Assembly: GCA_028571685.1 (NCBI GenBank)
Contig: CM053140.1
Span: 146,615,701-146,679,700, forward strand
Direction: 5' to 3'
From: Heterohyrax brucei
Taxonomy: Eukaryota > Chordata > Mammalia > Hyracoidea > Procaviidae
DNA: 64,000 bases
Shown here: one piece after another, positions 1-11,754 of the stretch
Numbering within the stretch: position 1 is the first letter of the stretch
Layout of the letters: every line of letters begins with the position of its first letter
The notes under the pieces: generated by a model
Database searches by the model: none
Told to the model about the DNA's origin: nothing
Seen by the model: the letters and a program-made list of their open reading frames with translations, nothing else
Made by a program: the position numbers and the translations under genes

Positions 1-1870
1 GTCTGGTAGTAACAGATGCCAAAGTGGAGGTGAGAGCAATGCTGGCTGTGATGGTTAAGGTTATGCGTCAGCTTGGCTGGGCCATGCTTCTCAGTGTGGT
101 TTGGGAGTTCTGTAGTGATGTAATCTGGCAGTTCTGTAATGGTGTTGTCATCCTCCTTTTTGTGCTTTGACAGTGTCATACTCCGTTTTTACATAATACT
201 GATTTTAACATAATGATGTGGTCTTTTGAACCTAACCGTATCAATAAGTGAGGAGGGGTGTATTCGGGAGTTTCTTGCAAAGAGATGATGAAGCTGTGAG
301 AATGGTATGATTTCCAGGGAGAAAGACTTCAAAGTTTGTGTTTCACAGGCAGGGTGAGGATGAGAAGAGCAAAGGGAGGACAAAGAAGTAGAAAAACTCT
401 GAGGGAGAGAGTCAAAAGGGACAGAGTGATGGAAGCAGTGGGACTGTGGCTTCAGATCCACTTCTTGCTAGCCTGGAATGAGGAGACACTGCAAAACTAC
501 TAGAAGGATTTGTAGTAACCTGGTTCTCTCTGTGAAAAGTGTTGTGTAGTGGGAAAAGCCTTGACTGTGTTATAATGTACGTCTTTAAAGAAAAGAATGT
601 ATTTATGTTATCAGTCTGTACAGACCAATAGCTGTGTAATTACTTGCTGAAGGTACAGATAAAAGATTGTCTTTCAGCTAAATTATGACCTCGGAAATGA
701 AGCAGTTATTTCTGAATCAGAAAGTGGGCCTTTTAATTATTAGCTGGTAGGTTCTTTGGACAGAACTGTGTTTTGTGCAGATGTTTACTTAGTTGTAGAA
801 GGATGCTAGCACTTTATGATTGAAATGGCAACCTTCTGAGAAGCTGTTGGAGAAAACTGAAATAGCCTTAGGTGGAAAGGCTATCAGAAATGAACTTTCT
901 GCATGAGTTTAGACAGAGCTTATCTTGTTACTGTAAAGGCCTGAGTAGTTTTAAAAAAATGTTGATATGAAAGCATAAATTTCCCCTTGGGTTATGATTT
1001 CACAGAGAATTAAAATCACAGTATTGGCTAACACAGATGTGACAGAAGTAGCACCATAGAAAGGGAACCTTTCAAAGAAAATGTGTGTGTATTTGGTTAA
1101 GCTACAAATAGCTGTCAACTCTCCAGAAAGGCTAATTCTTTGGTATTGGATTGGGGCCCTGTAATCCAGAAAGGAGGCTCACTTTCTAGAGTTTAGCTGA
1201 AAAGTTAGTAAAATCAAATATATCAGTTGCTATAGCCTTCGTGCGTCCCTCTTGATAGTTATAGTGGATGTAGGCTTAGATGGTAGTGGCGTAGAAACCC
1301 AGTGTGCCGTGAAGGATAGGGTTTAGGATCTTTTTTTAAGTCACTCTCGTTCATTTTCATTGCTTCTCTCCTTGTGTTTGCAAAGGAAAGGTATTGAAAA
1401 TGCAGCAGAGAGCTTTTTCTTAGCTCTAAATTCTGAGCAATTTCTAAGTGACACACAAAGAATTTGCCCAAATATTTTTGCATGTAAAAATGTTCATCAG
1501 ATAATGAGGACTAATGAGCTGAATTGAAGACAAATAATTTCAAGTATTCAGTTTTCATGTAGACTCTATAAAGCCTCCTGGTGTTAATGAGTGCAAGGAT
1601 TTTTGGAGAAGTAAATTATAGAAATTTTTTTTTTTTTTGATCTAGCCTGTAGCGTAGTTTTAAGTCAAAATGTGAATCTAGGCTTTTGTTGAGTGAGATA
1701 CAGAAAAACTCTTTAGCTGGAAATATTTGTGGGATTGGAGTATTTTGAATAGCTAGGGATGAGAAGAAATCTCTGTGGATTTTCAATTCTTTAAAATTTC
1801 AAATTTACCATACAACAAATGGGATGATTTAACAGACAGGTGAAAATCATTTAAACACATAGGCCCATTT

Positions 1871-2075
1871 TCATTGCCACTGAGTTGACTCCTACAACCC
1901 CATGTGTATCCTAGTCAAACTGTGCTCCATAGGGTTTTCAATGACTGATTTTTTTAAAAGTAGATTTGTAAGACTTTCTTTCAAGGTGCCTCTGAGTGTA
2001 CTTGAAACTCCAACCTTTGTGTTAGTATGTGAGCACTTGAGCCTTGTGTACCATGCGGGGACTCTGAGGCACGTG
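1871..2075 (-). mobile_element. AfroSINE-related, long variant
   Basis: Reverse copy with GCCACTGAGTTGACTCCTAC, GGGTTTTCAATGACTGATTT and GGTGCCTCTGAGTG; the same central block recurs at 21702-21928 and 41522-41690. Old: many substitutions. Confidence 0.7.
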
Positions 2076-2116
2076 CATACACACACTTATGTATGATCTT
2101 ATGCATATAATCATCA

Positions 2117-2325
2117 GAGGTCCCTGGGTGGTGCAAATAATTTGTTCTTGGCTACTAGCCTAAAGCTTGGTGGTTCTGATCCACCCAGCATCGCCATAGA
2201 AGACTGGCGTGGCAATCTGCCCTGTAAAGATTTTACCCAAGAAAACCCTATGGAACTTGGTTCTACTTTGTACTATATTGGACCACTATGAGTCTGGTCA
2301 CTGTGAGAATGGACTTGATAACATT
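2117..2325 (+). mobile_element. AfroSINE, long variant
   Basis: Forward copy: GGTCCCTGGGTGGTGCAAAT head, GGTTCTGATCCACCC (B box-like) and ATCGCCATAGAAGACTGGCG middle. Forms an inverted pair with the copy 40 bp upstream. Confidence 0.75.
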
Positions 2326-2454
2326 GTTTTTATTTTTATTTAAGCCTCTTACTCAATAACTCATCTTTCATTGGAACTACTACAGATATAAATGGAAGAG
2401 GAGATTTGATTGAATTGAGAGACAGCTTTGCGGAAATAATAACAATAACAAAAA

Positions 2455-2670
2455 ATAGCTATCATATAGTCCTTGTGCCAGGCCATGTTCTGAGTGCTGT
2501 ACACACATTAACTTACCCTCAGCATCAATCTAGGAGGTAGGTGCTGTTATTATTGCAACTTTACAGATGAGGAAACTGAGGCCCAGAGAGGGTAGTAATT
2601 GCCTGAGGTTGCTGAGCTAGAAAGTGTCAGAGCCAGGTTTCATTCCACAGGCAACCTGCGCATGTTTTTA
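2455..2670 (-). repeat. MIR
   Basis: Reverse MIR: TTACAGATGAGGAAACTGAG, CCCAGAGAGGGTAGTAATTG, GAGCTAGAAAGTGTCAGAGCC, preceded by GGTAGGTGCTGTTATTATTG. Ancient mammalian tRNA-derived SINE. Confidence 0.85.
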
Positions 2671-3369
2671 ACTGGGAGTCTTCAAGTGGGTTCCCGTTTG
2701 TCCTAAGCCTGAGGTTTGCTGGGAGGATATGCTATAGCTTGTCCTTTGTGTGGCAGGCGTGGACCACTATGTGTGGCACTTTGTATGGCAGGTGGTGGTG
2801 GTGTTGGCAAGAAATGTGCCATGGGTGGAATGTTTACAGATTTTATTTCCAGGCGGTATCCGGGAATTTGTGGTGGTGATTCAGGTTTTGTTTTTTCCTC
2901 GTAATTTCATTGGTGTAATTTTCTTTTTCACCCTTCACTGTACTACCAAAAAGAAAGTCATGTTAATTATCATTATCTATTAGTAGGACAGGTGAGAACC
3001 AAAGAAGCCTGGTTTTTATAATGCTCTGAAGAAGCCCAGTTTTAGAAGCTTTTGCAGATGTCTGGTGAAATGATCTTGCTGCTGAGCTGTTGTAACTTTA
3101 GATAATAGTGATTTCTGTAAAGAATTCTTTGGAAAACTCAGAGGACAGTTGAGCTTTAAAAACAATGGTTGGTTTGTACTCACTTCTCCTTTCCTCCCTC
3201 ATTTCTCCTCTTCTCCTTCCCTTCATCTCAACCTCACAGATGTAACTCACTGTAGCACAGGACCACTTTTTCTTATCCTGTTTTAAACGTACCGGTTTCT
3301 GTATATGCTTGTGTATATGTATATGTTTACACCCAGCACTACTGTGTGGATACATTATGGGTACATAAG

Positions 3370-3555
3370 CTATATATAAATGTATGTATATGTATATACA
3401 TATAGCTTGTGTTTGTGTGTGTGTATATATATATACACGTGTAGATATAGCATATATGTGTACACGCACTCATGCATATAGGCTATATATATGTGTGTGT
3501 ATATATACACATATATAGAGAGAGACCCACACACACGTATAGCCTGTATATATGT
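3370..3555. repeat. Imperfect TA/TG microsatellite with inverted repeats
   Basis: TATATA and TGTG runs alternate. The stretch 3483-3517 is a near-perfect inverted repeat (CTATATATATGTGTG against CACATATATAG), so it could extrude a hairpin. Confidence 0.9.
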
Positions 3556-4369
3556 ATGTACTACACTGGTTAGTTCTTAATTCTGTGACTCACTAAAGTG
3601 GAATTTCACTTTCTAGATACTGATTTATTTAAATACTTGCAGCTCAGACCTTTTAGGCATTCAGAGTGGGTAGTTTACCTCTAATTGTGATAACGATGAC
3701 TATTTAGTTCTTTCAGTTTGCTTGAGATAACTGATGAAAATCCATAGTTTAACTGAGGTGTTGGGGGGGTTTGCCTTCCAGTGCTGATGGGAATGGGGCA
3801 GCCTAGAAGGGTTGCAGGGGTGGAGCAGACCAGGCCAGCTGGAGTAGGGTGCTGTCTGTTGTCAAGTTCTGTCTGAGCCAGGTCACCACAGGGCGGCTTC
3901 ATTATTTTGTTTGAAGCAGATTCCTAAGACATCAGGTGTTCTTATTTGCGAGCTCATAAACACATTCCAAGTCAAAAATAAATGACTTTTACTTGAGCCA
4001 CAGCTCAGCATAGCTTTGTGCCTTAAAAAGAAAAAAAGAAAAGGAGAAAAAATAAAAAAGGAAAAGACTCTTATGTGTTTTGATAGGAAGTAAAAAGTAT
4101 GACTTAAAAACTTCTGAGTGGCTGAAAATTGCTGTAGAAGAAGCTGACATTTAGGTGACGGTGTGGTGGTAATGCTCTGGGGATATACAAGTGCAGAAAG
4201 GAGGAAGACAAAACAAACACAGTGCAGGGCAACATGCATTAAGAGCTGCAATGAACTTTTTAGGAATCCTGGAAAGGACAAAACAGTCACTGCCCGTAGT
4301 GATGAAGACGTTACAGAAGTAATGTTCAAACTGGCTTTTGAAGCATGTGTAAGAGTTTGATGAGCAAAG

Positions 4370-4396
4370 AATATATATATATACATACACCTATAT

Positions 4397-4441
<45 letters not shown>
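4370..4441. repeat. (TA)n microsatellite
   Basis: An interrupted TA tract at 4370-4384, then TATGTGTG, then an uninterrupted TA run from about 4406 to 4441. It adjoins the 3' end of the unnamed repeat. Confidence 0.95.
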
Positions 4442-4442
<1 letters not shown>

Positions 4443-4990
4443 TTTTTAGAATTGTGCTTTAAGTGCAGGTTTACAGTTCAAGTTAGGTTCTCGTATAAAA
4501 ACTTATCCACATGTTGCTATGCAACTATAGCTGTTCTCCCCACCCTATGACTGCACATTCCTTCTCTCTACCCTGTTATTTCCTGTGTCAGTTCAACCAG
4601 CTCCTGTCCCCCTCTGCTCTCCCATTTCACCTCTGGACAGGAGCTTCCCATTTAGTCTCCTGTGTCTTCCTGAGCTGAGAAGCAGACTGTTCACCAGTAT
4701 TATCTTATGTCTTATAAAACCCCAAACCAAGCCCACTGCTGTCATCAATTCTGACTCATAGCGACCCTGTAGGACAAAGTAGAACTGCCCCATAGAGTTT
4801 CCAAGGAGCACCTCATGGATTTGAACTGCCAGCCTTCTGGTTAGCAGCTGTAGCACTTAACCACTATGCCGTAGTCAAGTTTAAGTTTTGTCTGAAGAGT
4901 TGGTTTGGGGAATGGTTTTGGTTTTGGACTAATAGTCTTGGAGTCATGTCTTCTGGGGCTCCTTCAGTCTTAGATTGTTAAGTCTTGTCT
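4442..4990 (-). repeat. Unnamed retroposon-like repeat, split by an AfroSINE
   Basis: Reverse copy of the 16405-17138 repeat: TGTGCTTTAAGTGCAGGTTTACAG at the left (its 3' end), then TCAACCAGCTCCTGTCCCC, GGACAGGAGCTTCCC and, after the SINE at 4720-4876, the TTGGAGTCATGTCTTCTGGG block. The SINE insertion postdates this copy. Confidence 0.6.
4720..4876 (-). mobile_element. AfroSINE
   Basis: Reverse copy, well preserved: GACTCATAGCGACCCTGTAG, TAGAACTGCCCCATAGAG, GGTTAGCAGCTGTAGCAC. Inserted in the unnamed repeat at 4442-4990. Confidence 0.9.
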
Positions 4991-5094
4991 TTTTACTAGA
5001 ATTTGAATTCTGTACCCCACTTTTTTCCTGCTTAATCAGAGGCTCAAAGAGTATATTTATGATCTTTGTAAGAGTGAGTAATACTTGTTTTTGC

Positions 5095-5200
5095 TCATCA
5101 TCATACTGTTAAACCTAGCCCAGTGCCTGGTATAGAGTTGGTGCTCTAGAAATTTTAGATGGATGAATGAATGATAATGAGTGAGTGAATGAAGAAAGAG
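5095..5200 (+). repeat. L2 3' end
   Basis: Forward: CCCAGTGCCTGGTATAGAGT, TGGTGCTCTAGAAATTTTAG, then GAATGAATGATAATGAG. Confidence 0.65.
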
Positions 5201-5263
5201 GGAGGATTAAGGAGAGAAGAGATTTCAGGCAGAGTTATGAGAAAAGGGATAAGAGGTTTCTGT

Positions 5264-5350
5264 TAACCCCCAAACCAAACTCATTACTGTTGAGTCGATT
5301 CTAACACATAATGTCCCTAAGGGACCCTGTACGGTTGCTATGGGATGAAG
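5264..5350 (-). mobile_element. AfroSINE, partial
   Basis: Reverse 3' part only: ACTCATTACTGTTGAGTCGA then AGGGACCCTGTACGGTTGC; breaks off before the tRNA-like head. Confidence 0.65.
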
Positions 5351-5875
5351 ATTCTGTTAGGTGAGGCAAAATACTGGCATAAGGGAGTGGTCACAGGTGA
5401 GGCTGGACCTGAAGTTGGGGACTGGATTGTGGAAGCCTTTGAATCTCAGTTAATACTGGATGCTTGTAGACAGTGGAGTGAGGCTGACCTGGGCTCCGTC
5501 GGCTGGGAGGTGGAGGTCAGTTAGGCTATGGCAGGTATCCAGAAGGGAGATGATAAAGGCTTGGAGTTGCTGGTGGGCCTTGACTGCTCACTAAAAAGCA
5601 GGAGGCTCAAGCCTGCCCACAGGAGCCTTGGAAGAAAAGCCTATGGTCTACTTCCTAAAAATCAGCCACTGACATCCTTGTAGACCACAGCTCTGCTCTG
5701 ACACATAATGGGTTCATCATGGGTTGAAGTTGACTCCGTGGTTCCTGGTTTTGGTTAACAAAAACTTGAATTAGGGTTGTAGCAGTGAACAGAACAGAAG
5801 GGCCAGATTGGGGCATGGAGGGAAAGCTAGACAGCATGGATTGACCAGATTTGGGACTGAACATATCAGGGTCAG

Positions 5876-6056
5876 GAGGCTTGGTGTCACAACAGTTAAA
5901 CACCGAGCTGCTACCAGAAGACTGGTGGTTCAGCCCACCAGCTGCTCCCCTCCTCTGGCCATGAAAATTACAGTCTAGGAAGCGCTATGGGGCAGGTCTC
6001 TGTCCTGTACAGTTGCTGTGAGTCTGAGTTGACTCCATGGTACACAATAGCAACAG
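5876..6056 (+). mobile_element. AfroSINE
   Basis: Forward copy: GGTGTCACAACAGTTAAACA head, GGTGGTTCAGCCCACC (B box-like), GAGTCTGAGTTGACTCCATGG tail. Confidence 0.8.
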
Positions 6057-6227
6057 ATCAGGGTGGGCAGAGGAGAGCAGTAACTGAAGGCAAATTCAGA
6101 ATTTCTGGCTTGAAGGATCAGGAAGTAGTAATAACGTTTAAGTAGGTGAAGCATGTGAATCAGAAGGAGAATCTGCCTTATTTTAGGGGTGGAGATAAGG
6201 AAGAAAACAGCGGCTCTAGTGGTGACT

Positions 6228-6812
6228 CTCAACGATCAATGCCCCTGGAAGCAGCAGTCAAGAAATCAAAAGACACGTTGCACTGAGAAAATCTGCTGCA
6301 AAGGCTGTCTTCAAAGTATTCAAAAGGAAGGATGTCACTTTGAAGACTAAAATGTGCCTCACCCAAGCCATGGTATTTTCAGTTGCATCACATGCATCTG
6401 AAAACTGGACTATGAACAAAGAAGACAGCAGAATTGATGCCTTTGAACTGTGGTGTTGGAGAAGAATGTTGAATGTACGATGGACTACCAGAAGAACAAA
6501 CAGATCTGTTCTCGAAGAAGTACAACCAGAGTGTTCCTTGGAAGCAAAGATGGCAAGACTGCGTCTTACATACTTTGGACATGTTGTCAGAAAAGATCAG
6601 TCGCTGGAGAAGGACATCGTGCTTGGTAGAGTGGAGGGTTAGCGAAAGAGAGGAAGACCCTCTACAAGATGGATCGACACAGTGGCCACAACAGTGGGCT
6701 TAAGCATAAAAACAATTGTGGACATGGCACAAGACCGGGCAGTGTTTCATTCTGTTGTTCACAGGGTCATGAGTCCGAACCGACTAGATGGCACCTAACA
6801 GCAACAACAACG
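6228..6812 (+). mobile_element. RTE/BovB-like LINE 3' end
   Basis: Encodes the C-terminal part of an RTE-clade polyprotein: AFELWCWRR, NRSVLEE and LTYFGHVVRKD, all familiar from BovB-type elements, in a frame open from 6340 to 6642. Downstream come the short 3' tail ending in ATGAGTCCGAACCGACTAG and a (CAA/CAG)-rich terminus at 6797-6812. The 5' part with endonuclease and most of the reverse transcriptase is missing. An AfroSINE begins immediately afterwards, and its own 3' end resembles this LINE tail. Confidence 0.85.
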
Positions 6813-6982
6813 GTGTCTGTGGTGGCGTAGTGGTTAAGTGCTATCTATGGTGATTAACACAAAGGTTGGCAGTTTAAATTCATGAGGGGCTCCTTGGAAA
6901 CCCTGTGGGGCAGGTCTACTCTGTCCTGTAGAGTTTCTGTGGGTCAGAATTGACTCATTGGCACTGGGTTTGTTTTTTTTAT
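6813..6982 (+). mobile_element. AfroSINE abutting the RTE tail
   Basis: Forward copy: GTGGTGGCGTAGTGGTTAAG (A box-like head) to GACTCATTGGCACTGGGTTT and a T-rich tail. It starts at the base after the RTE LINE 3' terminus. Confidence 0.85.
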
Positions 6983-7898
6983 AATGGTGTCTTGGCTTTT
7001 CTAGTCAGTACATGTCCTGGAGATTTTTAATATTTGCTTGTTTAGAATGTATGGCACAACTGATGTCATTAGTTCCTTTCTGGCTTTATGATTTGAGTTG
7101 GACTTCGTACACTTAGTGTATAATTTGCTTCTTTGTAATTTTATTTTTAAGGTTTCGTTTCAGTGCATGTCAACAGAATGTTGGTTTTATAAATCAACTC
7201 AATAGTTCTAGGCCTACAAAAGAATTTTTTTGTTGAATGACAAATAAAAAAATATTTCTCTGTTTAAAGTATGTAATATTCCCAGTCCTTGACAACTCAG
7301 AAACATTCGATAAATTACCACAATTATTTGTGGTGGACAGTAAATTCTGTTACAAGAAATAGATTGTATGAACTGTGGTTTTTTAATAAAGTGTTTCAGC
7401 CCAGCACTTTTCATAATTGCAGTTTAATATTTTGGTTTTCATTGTGTTCACCTCCTATTGATGAATTGAAGAATATGCCAATTTGGACTTGTTCTCTTGT
7501 CATAAAACTTAGTTTTGTTTTGAGAATGAGAAAAGATGGTTTATTTCAGATTTAGTCTCCTTGATGGATGTATTCTTAGAATGTACTTATCTAGTTTTGC
7601 CTGGCAATGCAGCATTTAGTAAGGCAGCTTCTATTCAAGATGTGATTTTCAGAACTGGGAAATTACATTTTGAAGTATCAAAAGTTTTACAATTTAAATA
7701 ATTTGATGGAAATTTCAAAAAATGAATATTCTGGCCTTTTAAAAGAATTTACTGATCATGATTTACTTTTGTCTTTAGTGTTCAGACTATCATAAATACA
7801 CTGGTTGAACAGTTTCATTGTGACTTAGGCATAGCTTCATCATAGGGAGAATGCAGCTACTAGTCCATCAGCTCATTTTATCACCTACAGATTTGCAT

Positions 7899-8071
7899 TA
7901 AACAAACAAACAAAAAACCCCACTGTCATCTAGTGGGGTCTGACTCAGAGTGACCCTCTAGGTCAGAGTAGAACTATCCTATAGAGCTTTCAAGGAGTGC
8001 CTGGCAGATTTGAACCGCCAACCTTTGGGTTAGCAGATACAGCACTTACCCGACTACACCACCAGGGTTTC
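7899..8071 (-). mobile_element. AfroSINE, left arm of inverted pair
   Basis: Reverse, full length: (AAAC)n tail, CAGAGTAGAACTATCCTATA, ACCACCAGGGTTTCC head. The next SINE begins 30 bp later in the opposite direction. Confidence 0.9.
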
Positions 8072-8102
8072 CTCAGTGATCAAATTGATTCCTAAGGAAT
8101 GA

Positions 8103-8274
8103 AGGGAGCCCTGGTGGTGCAGTGGTTAAGAATTTGGCAGTTCAAATTCAAATTTTGGCCAGTTCAAATCCACCAGCAATTCCTTGGAAACCCTGTGGTG
8201 TAGTTCTCCTCTGTCTTACAGTGTCGCTGTGACTAGGAATCAACTGTCTGGTAACAGGTTGTGTTTGGTTTGGC
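8103..8274 (+). mobile_element. AfroSINE, right arm of inverted pair
   Basis: Forward, full length: GGGAGCCCTGGTGGTGCAGT head, TTGGAAACCCTGTGGTGTAG middle. A short internal repeat of TTCAAATTCAAATT/GTTCAAATC disturbs the B box region. Confidence 0.9.
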
Positions 8275-9060
8275 TTTAAAGGAACTCAGGGGACCCTCTG
8301 CTTATGTGCCCTATGATTCCTGTTTGCTAATATCTAGTGTCTCTTAGTGGTTTTAACTTTTTTGGCTAGTTTTTGTTATGACTTTCTACTGTGAGTTGAG
8401 TACTTTCTAGGTACTGCCTGTTGTTGGATTGGCTTTTGAGATTGTTGTAAATACACTGTTGACTAAGAGCTGTGCTGTTGCTAATAATTGGTCTGATGCT
8501 TCTAATATCTATGAGCAGGGAAACCAGATATCACATTTGATTAGTTCTGGGTACAAAATAAGACTAATTAAGCTCTGAATGAGACCAAGTCTTGTAATTA
8601 TAGCTGGAGGGCATGGGTTTTGTAGCCTCAAATCCCTGAGACTTCTGAGGCTTGGATCCTTGTATAAGTGATTTTTTATTCTACACATTTCCTTTTGTGG
8701 AGTTGCTAAGCTATTTGCATTAGTGTTGGTGGTCAGATTATTGATTCTTAGCAGTAGAGTTAATCTGAAATGGTAAAGAATAATTTTTTTTTAGAGTGTC
8801 AAATAAAGAAAAAGGTTTAAAAATATCTCTTCCAGGAAGTTGAGAATGGTAGATTTGTAGAATGTGGCTTTTTCTGTTCTGCCAGACCTTTTTTAGTCAG
8901 TGTTTGCTTTGTTCCACCGTGTCCTAGAACACAGTGCCCACAGGTCAAGAAAAGCCAAAAGTAAGGCGAAAAGCTAGTTTTAATTTTGTTCAGATTCTCA
9001 CAGTGATTTGAACGGGCGCCTAAGAGAAAAGGAATTGGGGTGAGGCATAGTAGAAGTGAA

Positions 9061-9257
9061 GGATCTTTGGTGGTGCAGTAGTTAACCACCTGCTAACCAA
9101 AAGGTGAATGGTTCACTTACCAGCTACTCTGCCCAAGAAGGATGTGGCATTCTGCTTCTGTAAAAATTACAGCCTCAGAAACCCGGTAGGGCACTTCTGC
9201 TCTGTTGTTGGATCTCTTAGTCAAAGTCGACTTGATGACAATGATTTCGTTTTGTGT
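9061..9257 (+). mobile_element. AfroSINE, long variant
   Basis: Forward copy: TTTGGTGGTGCAGTAGTTAA head, AGAAGGATGTGGCATTCTGC middle, AGTCGACTTGATGACAATGA tail. Confidence 0.85.
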
Positions 9258-9564
9258 AGCTGGGATATGAATTTTTTAGGTTGGGGGTTACTTCTGCAGT
9301 AGGTCACATTTGGAACATGTAGACTGTCGGGGAAAGACTGGGGGGATGCTTCTAACCTTGCCCTGCACAGAGGGTGGATGATCTTGACGTTTTCTATCCC
9401 TCTTGCTTTCCCATTCTTCATGGGTCATTTTTGTTAATTTTATCTATTTAGGTGTATTTTGTACCGAAAACTGATAAAACAATACCTCTTCTCTAACTTA
9501 CTGGGTATACCAGCTAGAAGGCGGAAGGAAGAAGGACATAATTTTGCAGATGAACCAACTGAGT

Positions 9565-10335
9565 CTCAGTCGGTTATTCATTCACTCCATTGTATCTGTG
9601 CCAGGTGCTAGGGCTGTCTATAGTAGAGAGCATTTTTTAACCCATCCCGTGTTCTTATGGAATTTACCGTTCAATGGAGGTTGGAGGGAATATTAATCAT
9701 TAATCAAAATATGAATTAAATAGAGGATTATTTATAAGAGCTTTGGAGGAAAGACATATAGCTCTTTGAAAGCAGATAACAAAGGAATCTGTCCAGGCCT
9801 AGGGGCACAGGGAAGAATTCCCTGAGAAAGAAAGTGTGATTTGGGTTGAGGTCTAGAGAATAAGTAGCTCTTAACTGGGCGGAAGGAGAGGGAGTCATGT
9901 GCTGAGGGCCTGAGATGAGAGCTAAAAGAAATCTAGCTGGCCAAAATCTAGCTGGGGATCCTTGTTATTTTGAGTTGCCAGTTGGCCTGACTCCTAGTGA
10001 CCCCATGTGTTAGGGTAGAACTAGTGCAGTAGGGTTTTTTTGGTGGTAATCTCGATGGAGGCAGTTTTTCATGCCTTTCATTCTGTGGAGCTGCTGGGTG
10101 GGTGTGCACCTTTAGCTCAGCACTTCATCATAAACTGCTTGTGCCACCAGACTTCCATGGCTCTGAGGTGACAGTGATCAGATGTGGGCAGCGTTACAGA
10201 CGAGGCTGAAGAGGGAGACAGGGCTGGCAAGCACTCAGGGCCCTGCAGACAACTTGGAGGGTTTTCATTTTACTTCTCAAGCTTAGAGAGGTAATATGAT
10301 CATGGGTGCAGTGTTTAGAATAATGATTTTAATTT
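9565..10335 (-). repeat. L2 LINE, split by an AfroSINE
   Basis: Reverse L2: CATTGTATCTGTGCCAGGTG, TTCTTATGGAATTTACCGTT, and after the SINE at 9962-10158 GCCCTGCAGACAACTTGGAG, GGTAATATGATCATGGGTGC. Confidence 0.65.
9962..10158 (-). mobile_element. AfroSINE, long variant, inside an L2
   Basis: Reverse copy: GGCCTGACTCCTAGTGACCC to TTGTGCCACCAGACTTCC. L2 sequence in the same orientation continues on both sides. Confidence 0.7.
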
Positions 10336-10619
10336 TCAGGGTGCCAGCTGCTTTATGAACTGTGAGGGTTAGTCTTTTATGTTCAGAGGATCAGTCACCA
10401 TTGTTTCCTGTCAAAGCCATGCGTGTGCTTTTTTGCATGGCTCCCTTACCTTCAACACTTGTCATTGACTACGGGTGTTAGTTTACTCTGCTCAGGAATG
10501 TTTCTGTGGGAGTGGATTTTAGTCTTAACAGAGGATTCCTGAAGAAGCCTCCTTTTGTTTCCATTGACTGAAGTTTAGACGGAGGAGGGAAGTCACACAA
10601 TTACAGACTGTAATGCTAG

Positions 10620-10775
10620 GACCAAACCAAAGACCCTCTGCTGTGAAGCCGATTCTGCTTCATAGTGACCCTAGAGGACAGAGTAGAACTGCCCCATAGA
10701 GTTTCCAGGGAGCACTTGGTGGATTTGAACTACCACCCTTTTGATTAGCAGCTGTAGTACTTAACCACTAATACC
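10620..10775 (-). mobile_element. AfroSINE
   Basis: Reverse copy: GACCCTAGAGGACAGAGTAG, TGCCCCATAGAGTTTCC, GTACTTAACCACTAATACC. Confidence 0.9.
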
Positions 10776-11076
10776 TTGAAATCACCTGAGCTGAGATTTG
10801 ACTTTAAGGCAAAATGGCAGCACTCTTTATAGAATAAACAGCGGGTGAAGCCTGAGGGGAAACTACTGCTTGCCCTAGGTTAGGGAAGTGATAGATGGAG
10901 AAGGGTTCCTTACACGCCTAGAGTGTACTTAAACCTTGCTAACAACCAAAGAACAAGAATGAGAGAGCTGTATTGGAGGCTTTCTTTGAGATCCCAACTA
11001 ATGCCAACCTTGATGCAGTTAAGTAAATAATAGTGATGTTGGGCTGCTTTCTAGTGTCATCTGCAGGATTGTAGAT

Positions 11077-11550
11077 GTTGTTGTTGTTAGGTGCTGTTGA
11101 ATCGGTTTCGACTTAGTGACTCTGTGTACCACAACAGAATGAGACGCTGCCTGGTCCTGCACCATGCCCACAATTGTTTTTATGCTTAAGCCCATAGTTA
11201 CAGCTGCTGTGTCAGTACATCTCCTTGAAGGGCTTTCTCTTTTTCACTGACCCTCCACTCTACCAAGCATGTTGTTCTTCTCCAGGGACTGATCCCTCCT
11301 GACAACATGTCCAAAGTATGTAAGATGCAGTCTCTCTATCTTTGCTTCCAAGCAGCACTCTGGTTGTACTGTTTGTTCTTATGGCAGTCCACAGTACATG
11401 TATTATTTTCCAGCACCACAATCAAAAGGCGTTAATTCTTCTGTCTTCCTTGTTGTCCAGCTTTTCCATGCTTGTGATGCCACTGCAAATACTGTAGTTT
11501 GGGTCCGGTGCACCTTAGTCTTCAACGTGACGTCTTTACTTTTTGAGATA
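11077..11550 (-). mobile_element. RTE/BovB-like LINE 3' end
   Basis: Same RTE 3' region as 6228-6812 but on the minus strand: (GTT)n terminus at 11077, the GTCGAGTCGGTTC-type tail, then a decayed frame (11403-11675) containing VHRTQTTVFAVASQAW and PFDCGAGK, corresponding to the AMVFSVASHA and AFELWCW positions of the better copy. The far edge (about 11550) is uncertain because similarity fades. Confidence 0.75.
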
Positions 11551-11754
11551 GCATAGTTAATTTCAGTGAGAGATCTGAGGTTCTTCCTGGTCCCCAAGGA
11601 GACACTGGGGGAAATGCATCCTGTACCCAAAATGATTTGGAGGACAGAGTTCATCAAACAGGCACGCAGACCCAAGGAAGGTTTGATCCATTGATTTATC
11701 CAGTAGGGATAACTAGAGCCATAGACTAATTTAAAATATAAGGCTATGAAGAAC

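Noticed and set aside
3883-4386. 167-residue minus-strand frame with hydrophobic stretches
   Set aside because: It starts in the TA microsatellite, is T-rich by composition, and shows no homology or splice structure.
6340-6642. 100-residue frame that could be taken for a novel gene
   Set aside because: AFELWCWRR and YFGH place it in the RTE LINE polyprotein; it has no endonuclease or reverse transcriptase core.
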